Shown: positions 1 through 4,879 of the stretch, in pieces
How positions within the stretch are numbered: the stretch's first letter is position 1
Layout: every line of letters starts with the position of its first letter
Assembly: GCA_902494375.1 (NCBI GenBank)
Contig: CABUTL010000023.1
Location: 1-11,157, forward strand
DNA length: 11,157 nucleotides
From: an uncultured Collinsella sp.
Lineage (GTDB): Bacteria; Actinomycetota; Coriobacteriia; Coriobacteriales; Coriobacteriaceae
Reading direction: 5' to 3'
Notes under the pieces: model-generated
What the model was told of the DNA's origin: nothing
Database searches by the model: none
What the model saw: the letters and a program-made list of their open reading frames with translations, nothing else
Made by a program: the position numbers and the translations under genes

Positions 1-138
1 AAGGGTTCCATGGAGCCCAAGGTCCGCGCCGCCATCAAGTTCGCCCGCTCCCGCAAGGGCCGCACCTGCATCATCGGCGCCCTGGACAAGGCCGCCGAGA
101 CCATGGCCGGCCTCTCCGGTACCCGCATCCACGAGTAG
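1..138 (+). CDS. arcC: Carbamate kinase, C-terminal fragment (5' end outside window)
   Basis: The open frame from base 1 to the TAG at 136-138 gives the last 45 residues of a protein. It carries the GSMEPKV stretch followed by an AAIKF helix, a CIIGALDKA strand-helix and a terminal SGTRI. This is the conserved C-terminus of carbamate kinase, where the family has GSMxPKVEAA, then AIITSLxKA, then GT.I. The enzyme transfers phosphate between carbamoyl phosphate and ADP in the cytosol, giving ATP, ammonia and CO2. It is the last step of the arginine deiminase pathway and also serves purine or agmatine fermentation. Nearly every codon ends in C or G, as in highly expressed genes. An intrinsic terminator follows about 65 bases downstream, so this is probably the last gene of its operon. 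The upstream partners (arcA, arcB) would lie outside the window and cannot be checked here. Confidence 0.85.
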   Translation, partial: KGSMEPKVRAAIKFARSRKGRTCIIGALDKAAETMAGLSGTRIHE

Positions 139-203
139 TCCCTACTCCGTTGCATCTCTCGTGGGCGCCAGGCAAAGCGCCCACAGACTAGCCTCTCTTC
201 ATG

Positions 204-236
204 AGCCCCGCAGTCCGCTCCGACTGCGGGGCTTTT
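204..236 (+). terminator. Intrinsic terminator after arcC
   Basis: A perfect 12-bp stem (AGCCCCGCAGTC at 204-215 with GACTGCGGGGCT at 222-233) closes a 6-base loop. It runs directly into TTTT at 233-236. It lies 65 bases past the carbamate kinase stop and should end that transcript. The mirrored T-run is weak, so strong termination from the opposite side is not expected. Confidence 0.9.
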
Positions 237-244
237 GCTATCGG

Positions 245-272
245 TAGTCATTGGGGACAGACTTAAATGAGT
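245..272 (+). repeat. Left terminal inverted repeat
   Basis: This is the left arm of the element, 28 bases. It contains TGGGGACAGACTTAAATGAG at 252-271. It matches the reverse complement of the right arm with a single mismatch. Confidence 0.85.
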
Positions 273-287
273 AGCACCAATCAACTG

Positions 288-458
288 CGGAAAGTGCATC
301 TCACAATGAGCGTCCAAAATGGGGCACAGTTTCCCCGGGGCCCTCAACCGGAAAATACATCCCGGAATTTGCCCGAAAAATGGCCCCCAGTTTCCCAAAC
401 AGGCCGCTAACGGAAAGCGCATCCCGCTATCGAACTTCAAAGCGGGGTGCGCTTTCCG
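288..458 (+). repeat. Three degenerate 48-bp palindromic units in tandem
   Basis: Units of exactly 48 bases lie at 288-335, 349-396 and 411-458, separated by 13 and 14 bases, a period of 61-62 bp. Each starts CGGAAA..., continues with a CATCYC motif about nine bases on, and ends in a ...TTTCC motif. The third unit folds almost perfectly: 18 bases at 411-428 pair with 441-458 with one mismatch around a 12-base loop. The first two keep only the outer GGAAA/TTTCC pairing and scattered inner pairs. The pattern looks like three diverged copies of one ancestral hairpin, the third being intact. The intact hairpin has no T-run on either side, so it is not an intrinsic terminator. The units could be binding or processing sites, or simply amplification products inside the element. 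Confidence 0.7.
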
Positions 459-486
459 TGCCAGCAGTTCCGGGCATCCAGAGACC

Positions 487-514
487 ACTCATTTAAGTCT
501 GTCCCCAGTGACTA
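487..514 (-). repeat. Right terminal inverted repeat, containing a gene's stop codon
   Basis: This is the right arm, a 27/28 match to the left arm in reverse complement. Its last three bases (512-514) read TAG on the minus strand and are the stop codon of the C39-like peptidase gene. The element therefore abuts or defines that gene's 3' end. Confidence 0.85.
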
Positions 515-1546
515 GTAGTAGGCCCACATGGCTTCGACTTCGTTGAGGACCTCTACGACGCCCCAGCGTCGGGCGCTGCGGCTGGCCGAGTTGGGATCGA
601 AGACTTCAATCTGGTCGGCGTCGTCAATACCGTAAAGCACAATGTAGTGGCCCACGTTGGTAAAGGTGCCCGGCCGAACGGCGGCGATGACGGGCGCTCC
701 CGAACGCAGCACCTGAGTCATCGAGTCGCGATCGTTATGAAGCTCCGTTCCGTTAAGGCCCAGCTGCCATGCGCCGCGCGTCATAAATGACCATTCGGTG
801 GCGCCGGTGGGGGCATAGTTGCCCGCCTCGGAAAGGGCGCACATGTCGACCGGTGTCATATCGGTGCGGCCGGTCTTAAAGATATAGACCATGGTGAGGC
901 AAGTGGGACCGCAAGCGTTTTCGCGAATAGTGCCACCGGCATAGGGCAGCTCCGACCACGCAGGGTCGATCTGATAGATATGGGGCATCGTGCCGGCTTG
1001 CCATTGCGAGCGCGGAGTCGAAAAGGCGAAAGAATAACCGGGCGCGACGGGGGCCTTGAGCAGCTTGTCCTCGGCGGTGGGCTCGAGACCGGCCGAGCCG
1101 TGGGACATACAGGAGCTCATAAGCACAAAGACCAGACAGATGAGGATAGAGCACAGTGCGAGGCAAAGCCGACGAGCCGGCAGGGCGGGGGCATTCACGT
1201 ACGATGTCGAGCGGTAGGGCTTGCCGTCGCGTCCGCCTTGGGGATGCGAAAAGAAGCGGTTGATATGGATGCCGGGCTGACGTGCGCCGTTGCGGCGCAG
1301 TTGCGGAACCTCGGCTTGGCGCTGTCGAGTGCGCGCGCCCAAGCGGCTATCTTGCTGTGCGCTTGTGCCCGTGCTCGGACGGCCGCTCTGCCGTGTTCTG
1401 TTTGTCTGCTGCCGAGACGAAGGCCCGGGTTGCTCTTGAGGGCGTTGCGGATTGCTGCTCGTGGCACTTCTGGGCATCGGCGTGGTGCGGCCAGCAAGGC
1501 GAACGCTTTGTCGCCGTTGATCACCGTCGTTGTATCCGTATGCCAT
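512..1546 (-). CDS. Membrane-anchored C39-like cysteine peptidase domain protein
   Basis: This 344-residue protein has three parts. Residues 1-125 are a low-complexity, basic Gln/Arg/Ser/Pro-rich tail that should be disordered and cytoplasmic. Residues 127-147 are a single hydrophobic helix (CLALCSILICLVFVLMSSC). Residues 190-344 are an extracellular papain-like C39 domain. The catalytic set is visible: Cys212 in ENACGPTCL, His300 in NVGHYIVLYGID and Asp317 in FDPNS. Domains of this kind (Peptidase_C39_2) cleave peptides or cell-wall-linked substrates outside the cell; the substrate here is unknown. The ABC-exporter domains of bacteriocin C39 proteins are absent, so this is a free-standing peptidase. 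The ATG at 1546 is preceded by AAGGCGG (minus strand of 1552-1558) at good spacing. A TATACA -10-like box lies just upstream without a clear -35. A cysteine after the helix (LMSSC) is a poor lipobox. The stop codon lies inside the terminal repeat of the adjacent element. Confidence 0.8.
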   Translation of the reverse strand: MAYGYNDGDQRRQSVRLAGRTTPMPRSATSSNPQRPQEQPGPSSRQQTNRTRQSGRPSTGTSAQQDSRLGARTRQRQAEVPQLRRNGARQPGIHINRFFSHPQGGRDGKPYRSTSYVNAPALPARRLCLALCSILICLVFVLMSSCMSHGSAGLEPTAEDKLLKAPVAPGYSFAFSTPRSQWQAGTMPHIYQIDPAWSELPYAGGTIRENACGPTCLTMVYIFKTGRTDMTPVDMCALSEAGNYAPTGATEWSFMTRGAWQLGLNGTELHNDRDSMTQVLRSGAPVIAAVRPGTFTNVGHYIVLYGIDDADQIEVFDPNSASRSARRWGVVEVLNEVEAMWAYY

Positions 1547-1907
1547 TCGTACCGCCTTGTCTCATGTATAACCTGTCTATCCTACAAAAAGGATGTGCAA
1601 CAAATGGGTCCGAGCGTCAAAAGCTCGGTAAACGGTACGAAAGGCGCAAAACACACGGCCTCAAAAACATTTCTATATGCGTCCAATGAGCGTACGCCCG
1701 TCGGACGGGCGACAACAATGAGCGGCAAACCGTGCCGTTCGTCCCAAAAACGGCGCCACTCATATGCGAGTTCTGCCTTCGGTCGAGCCATAAGCGGTAG
1801 CGCGACGCCGAGGCCGTATCTTAAAGCCACGAAATAAAAGTGCGCGGCAAAACAGACCGCGCAAGGGGTGACGCCAAAGAGGCGTCAATAAGGAAAGGAG
1901 GGGAACA
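1547..1907. other. 361-bp gene-free divergent spacer
   Basis: This lies between the minus-strand peptidase gene and the plus-strand permease gene, so both promoters should be here. The part from about 1560 to 1690 is visibly richer in A/T than its surroundings. It contains TATA-like boxes on both strands around 1566-1572, a 15-base palindrome GCCCGTCGGACGGGC at 1696-1710, and two GC-rich hairpins next to the permease ribosome binding site. Frames of 78 and 82 codons cross it on opposite strands. Neither has a good start signal or a recognisable product. I could not find a convincing -35/-10 pair for the permease. Confidence 0.5.
1841..1887 (+). promoter_or_regulatory. Two tandem hairpins in the permease leader
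   Basis: TGCGCGG (1841-1847) pairs perfectly with CCGCGCA (1857-1863). Five bases later TGACGCC (1869-1875) pairs perfectly with GGCGTCA (1881-1887). Neither is followed by a T-run, so they are not simple terminators. The second ends seven bases before the strong AAAGGAGGGG ribosome binding site (1894-1903) of the permease. They could be protein-binding operators or leader RNA structures; the sequence does not decide. Confidence 0.4.
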
Positions 1908-3359
1908 ATGGCGGACAAGAACGCAGAAGTTGCAGTCGAAGGTAACGGTGGCATGAAGAAAACGCTTTCGCTCTGGAACTTCTTCACCATCGGTTTCGGT
2001 GCCATCATCGGTACCGGCTGGGTTCTGCAGGTCGGCGACTGGATGGTCGTGGGCGGCGGTCCCGTTCCCGCTATGATCGCATTCCTCTTGGGCGCGATCT
2101 TCCTCGTGCCCGTCGGAGCTGTTTTCGGTGAGCTCACGGCTGCTATCCCCATTTCGGGCGGCATCGTCGAGTATGTCGATCGTAGCTTTGGCCGTACGAT
2201 GAGCTACATCACTGGCTGGCTCCTGGCCCTGGGCAACGGCATCCTGTGCCCGTGGGAGGCCATCGCCATCTCGACCCTCGTGTCCGAGATGTTCGGCAGC
2301 CTGCCCGGCCTTGAGTGGCTGCGCGCCGTCAAGCTCTACACCATCCTGGGCGCCGACGTTTACCTGTTCCCGACGTTGATCGCGCTCGGCTTTGCAGCCT
2401 ACGTCATCTTCCTCAACTTCCGCGGTGCCAGCTCGGCCGCCAAGCTCCAGGCCTTCCTGACCAAGGCCCTGCTCTGCGGCATGCTGCTTGCCATGGGCGT
2501 CTCGCTGTTCACCGGTTCGCCGGAACACGCCATGCCCGTGTTCTCCCAGGTCACCGGTGCTGGCGGCGGCAAGCCCGCTACCGAGGGCACCAGCCTGTTC
2601 GCCGGCATCGTGTCGGTCCTGGTTTTGACCCCGTTCTTCTACGCCGGCTTCGATACCATTCCTCAGCAGGCTGAGGAAGCAGCCGAGGGCCTCAACTGGA
2701 ACAAGTTCGGCAAGATCATCTCCCTGGCCCTGCTGGCCGCCGGCGGCTTCTACATGGTCTGCATCTACTCGTTCGGCACCATCCTCGACTGGCATGAGTT
2801 TGTTAAGAGCCCGGTTCCCGCGCTTGCCTGCCTCAAGGGCATCAACATGCTCCTGTACCTGGCCATGCTCGTCATCGCCACGCTTGGACCCATGGGCCCG
2901 ATGAACTCCTTCTACGGCGCTACGAGCCGCATCATGCTCGCCATGGGCCGCAAGGGCCAGCTGCCCGAGAAGTTCGCCGAGGTCGATCCCAAGTCCGGCG
3001 CTCCCAAGCTCGCCTGCGCCGTTCTGGGCGTCATCACCGTCATCGGTCCGTTCCTGGGCAAGAACATGCTCATCCCTCTGACCAACGTGTCGGCTCTCGC
3101 CTTCATCTTCTCCTGCGGCATGGTCGCCCTCGCTTGCCTGCGCATGCGCTTCACCGAGCCCGACCTGCCTCGTCCCTACGAGGTGCCCGGCGGCAAGTTT
3201 GGCATCAGCCTCGCTGTCGCTGCCTGCGCCGTCATCATTGGCCTGCTCGTGGTCCCGTTCTCTCCCGCCTCCCTCAACATGGTGGAGTGGAGCATCGTGA
3301 TCGGCTGGCTGGCCGTTGGCCTGGCCCTCATGGCCTTCACCAATTCCCGCAAAAAATAA
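1908..3359 (+). CDS. APC-superfamily amino-acid permease
   Basis: This 483-residue polytopic membrane protein has about 12 hydrophobic segments, the usual size and topology of APC-superfamily transporters (AA_permease_2 type). The helix-1 unwound motif appears as GFGAIIGTGWV (29-39), in place of the common GSGI form. GELTAAIPISGG (74-85) matches the family's helix-2 E-x-x-x-x-x-P-x-x-GG signature. FYAGFDTIPQQAEEA (244-258) is the conserved helix-6 region followed by the acidic QAEEA segment. It imports or exchanges an amino acid, amine or small peptide-like solute across the cytoplasmic membrane; specificity cannot be read from sequence. The ATG at 1908 has an excellent AAAGGAGGGG five bases upstream, so the first 15 polar residues belong to the protein. 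The next gene on the same strand is an amidohydrolase 131 bp away, suggesting transport coupled to hydrolysis. Codons are strongly biased to C/G endings, consistent with high expression. Confidence 0.9.
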   Translation: MADKNAEVAVEGNGGMKKTLSLWNFFTIGFGAIIGTGWVLQVGDWMVVGGGPVPAMIAFLLGAIFLVPVGAVFGELTAAIPISGGIVEYVDRSFGRTMSYITGWLLALGNGILCPWEAIAISTLVSEMFGSLPGLEWLRAVKLYTILGADVYLFPTLIALGFAAYVIFLNFRGASSAAKLQAFLTKALLCGMLLAMGVSLFTGSPEHAMPVFSQVTGAGGGKPATEGTSLFAGIVSVLVLTPFFYAGFDTIPQQAEEAAEGLNWNKFGKIISLALLAAGGFYMVCIYSFGTILDWHEFVKSPVPALACLKGINMLLYLAMLVIATLGPMGPMNSFYGATSRIMLAMGRKGQLPEKFAEVDPKSGAPKLACAVLGVITVIGPFLGKNMLIPLTNVSALAFIFSCGMVALACLRMRFTEPDLPRPYEVPGGKFGISLAVAACAVIIGLLVVPFSPASLNMVEWSIVIGWLAVGLALMAFTNSRKK

Positions 3360-3365
3360 CGCCTA

Positions 3366-3417
3366 GCCGGGGCGGATCGGGTGCGCGGACCCCTCTCTTC
3401 CGCGCACCGAACCCGGC
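3366..3417 (+). repeat. Nested stem-loop in the permease-amidohydrolase spacer
   Basis: GGTGCGCGGA (3380-3389) pairs perfectly over 10 bp with TCCGCGCACC (3399-3408). An outer stem GCCGGG (3366-3371) with CCCGGC (3412-3417) encloses it. No T-run follows, so read-through into the next gene is expected. Its likely role is to stabilise or process the permease message and so set different levels of the two proteins. That role is inference. Confidence 0.55.
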
Positions 3418-3423
3418 ACCACT

Positions 3424-3460
3424 TGGGTAGCTTTGTGAGGCCATAACCCAATATGGCCTC
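3424..3460 (+). promoter_or_regulatory. Hairpin with a loop complementary to upstream bases (possible pseudoknot)
   Basis: GAGGCCAT (3437-3444) pairs perfectly with ATGGCCTC (3453-3460). The 8-base loop AACCCAAT contains ACCCAA (3446-3451), which is complementary to TTGGGT at 3424-3429. The two pairings can coexist as an H-type pseudoknot. The structure ends 20 bases before the AGGAGG of the amidohydrolase gene (3481-3486), a position suited to control of translation. No known riboswitch class is recognised. Confidence 0.4.
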
Positions 3461-3490
3461 GCCCACTATATGGATCCATAAGGAGGAACC

Positions 3491-4768
3491 ATGTCCACTA
3501 AGTACGCAATCGTTGGCGGTAAGCTCATCGACGGTACCGGTGCCGAGCCGGTCGAGAACTCCATCGTTCTCGTCGACGACAACGGCAAGATCGAGTATGC
3601 CGGTGCTATGCAGGACCTTCCCGAGGGCGTTGAGGTTATCGACGCCACCGGCAAGACCGTCCTTCCCGGCCTGATCGACACCCACCTGCACTTCTCGGGC
3701 AACCTGACCGACGATGACACCGACTGGGTCATGCAGCCGCTCCTCGAGAAGCAGGCCGTCGCCGTCAAGCAGGCCTACGACTGCCTCACCCACGGCCTCA
3801 CCACCGTCTGCGAGATCGGCCGCTTTGGTATCCAGATTCGCGACTGCATCGACAAGGGCGTCTTCAAGGGCCCGCGCGTTCTGGCCACCGGACTCGGCTT
3901 CTGCCGTGTTGCCGGCCACGGTGACTCCCACCACTGCACCCAGGAGCTCAACAAGGAATCCCATCCCTGGGGCGACCAGGTCGATGGTCCTTGGGATCTG
4001 CGCAAGGCCGTCCGTCGTCGCCTGCGCGAGAACCCCGATGCCATAAAGATCTGGGCTACCGGTGGCGGCATCTGGCGTTGGGATTCCGGTCGCGACCAGC
4101 ACTATTGCTCCGAGGAGATCCAGGCCGTGGTCGAAGAGGCAAAGATGGTCGGCATCCCCGTGTGGAGTCACTGCTACAACAACCACGCCGCCGCCTACGA
4201 CTCCGTTCGCTTTGGCTGCGAGCAGCTGATTCACGGCTTCGATATCGATGAGCGCACCATGGACCTCATGGCCGAGCAGGGCACCTTCTTTACCCCGACG
4301 ATCGCCTTCCTGCCCACCTGGTACGCCACCTATCCGCCCGTCTACGTCCCCGAGCTGCACGACAAGTACGAGGGCACCCTGGTCGAGAAGGAGCTGCAGC
4401 GCAACTACGACTGCCTGCGCGAGGCCAAGAAGCGCGGCGTCGTCATGACGATCGGCTCCGACTCCTTCTCCTTCGTCACCCCGTACGGCACCTGCTCCAT
4501 CGAGGAGATGTACGAGTTCGTCGACAAGATCGGCTTCACTCCGGTCGAGACCATCACCTGCGCCACCCTCAACGGTGCCAAGATGTGCCACATCGAGGAC
4601 GAGACCGGTTCCATCGAGGCCGGCAAGTGCGCCGACCTGCTGGTTGTCAACGGTGACGTCGCCGCCGACATCCACGTGCTCAACACCGACAACATGGACG
4701 TCATCATGAAGGACGGCTGGATCGTCGAGGCTGGCACCTTTGGCGAGGCCAACAAATACAGCGCCTAA
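3491..4768 (+). CDS. COG1228-type metal-dependent amidohydrolase (Xaa-Pro/hydrophobic dipeptidase-like)
   Basis: This 425-residue cytosolic enzyme has the full amidohydrolase-superfamily architecture: an N-terminal beta-sandwich strand (1-60), a TIM barrel, and a C-terminal return to the sandwich (GKCADLLVVNGD, 378-389). The metal ligands are all visible. They are His65 and His67 in DTHLHF, a Lys186 in AIKIWATGGG that would be carboxylated, His227 in PVWSHCYN, His248 in LIHGF and Asp324 in IGSDS. The KIWATGG form is typical of the COG1228 branch (imidazolonepropionase relatives). Some members of that branch are known dipeptidases releasing proline or hydrophobic residues, or N-acyl amino-acid hydrolases. 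It lacks a signal peptide. AGGAGG four bases upstream of the ATG fixes the start. It follows the permease gene and is followed by a terminator, so it is likely the last gene of that pair. The exact substrate is not predictable. Confidence 0.88.
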   Translation: MSTKYAIVGGKLIDGTGAEPVENSIVLVDDNGKIEYAGAMQDLPEGVEVIDATGKTVLPGLIDTHLHFSGNLTDDDTDWVMQPLLEKQAVAVKQAYDCLTHGLTTVCEIGRFGIQIRDCIDKGVFKGPRVLATGLGFCRVAGHGDSHHCTQELNKESHPWGDQVDGPWDLRKAVRRRLRENPDAIKIWATGGGIWRWDSGRDQHYCSEEIQAVVEEAKMVGIPVWSHCYNNHAAAYDSVRFGCEQLIHGFDIDERTMDLMAEQGTFFTPTIAFLPTWYATYPPVYVPELHDKYEGTLVEKELQRNYDCLREAKKRGVVMTIGSDSFSFVTPYGTCSIEEMYEFVDKIGFTPVETITCATLNGAKMCHIEDETGSIEAGKCADLLVVNGDVAADIHVLNTDNMDVIMKDGWIVEAGTFGEANKYSA

Positions 4769-4809
4769 GATACCGTTTGTCGATGGCTGGATGTAAAACA
4801 CAGTTTTTG

Positions 4810-4824
4810 ATTGCATAATGCAAT
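4810..4824 (+). promoter_or_regulatory. ATTGCAT-A-ATGCAAT palindrome overlapping a -10-like box
   Basis: The perfect 7-bp inverted repeat ATTGCAT/ATGCAAT has one central base. The hexamer CATAAT (4814-4819) inside it resembles a -10 element, but I see no matching -35. It lies immediately before the terminator and 56 bases before the kinase start. It could be an operator for the two-component genes. It could also be chance. Confidence 0.3.
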
Positions 4825-4826
4825 GG

Positions 4827-4853
4827 AGAGGGTCGCTTGCGGCCCTCTTTATT
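4827..4853 (+). terminator. Intrinsic terminator after the amidohydrolase gene
   Basis: AGAGGG (4827-4832) pairs with CCCTCT (4843-4848), and the stem continues inward through a T-G wobble and CG pairs to a CTTG loop. TTTATT follows. It ends the permease-amidohydrolase transcript 59 bases past the stop and only 27 bases before the kinase start. The two-component genes therefore either use a very short promoter region or depend on read-through. Confidence 0.85.
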
Positions 4854-4879
4854 GCTATGGGTGCTAAGGACAAGAGGGG

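Larger units (their letters stand above)
245..514. mobile_element. 270-bp MITE-like element with 28-bp terminal inverted repeats
   Basis: The two ends are inverted copies of each other. Bases 245-272 match the reverse complement of 487-514 at 27 of 28 positions; the only mismatch is T251 against the G at 508. The core of each end reads TGGGGACAGACTTAAATGAG in the inward direction. The interior has no credible gene and is filled by three 48-bp palindrome-like units. A short, non-coding sequence bounded by long near-identical inverted repeats is the definition of a MITE or of a large REPIN-like element moved by a transposase encoded elsewhere. It sits in the convergent gap between arcC and the minus-strand peptidase gene. 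Its outermost bases overlap the last codon of that gene. GTAGT occurs just outside the left end (244-248) and at 515-519, a possible but unproven target duplication. Confidence 0.7.

Noticed and set aside
288..458. CRISPR array
   Set aside because: The repeats are degenerate 48-mers with 13-14-base linkers, too short for spacers, and no cas gene is present.
319..546. 75-codon plus-strand frame inside the inverted-repeat element
   Set aside because: It runs through the palindromic units and terminal repeat and into the opposite-strand peptidase gene, with no ribosome binding site.
1582..1830. 82-codon minus-strand frame in the divergent spacer
   Set aside because: Codon use is fairly gene-like and the residues look somewhat natural, but the GTG (1830) and ATG (1791) starts lack a Shine-Dalgarno and I recognise no family. 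It could be a gene remnant; a homology search would decide.
1604..1837. 78-codon plus-strand frame in the divergent spacer, preceded by AAAAAGGA
   Set aside because: The product is Ser/Lys/Arg/Thr-rich with almost no hydrophobic residues, so a folded protein is unlikely.
1821..2795. 324-codon minus-strand frame across the permease gene
   Set aside because: It is antisense to the permease and rich in Glu/Gln/Asp/Gly as expected from reversing its codons. It has no domain or ribosome binding site.
3380..3408. Intrinsic terminator between permease and amidohydrolase
   Set aside because: The 10-bp stem is strong but is followed by GAACCCGG with no T-run, so termination is not expected.
3176..4873. 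565-codon open frame on the minus strand across the permease end and the amidohydrolase gene
   Set aside because: It is antisense to two genes with complete family motifs, is Val/Asp/Gly/Leu-rich with no recognisable domain, and arises from strong third-position G/C bias.
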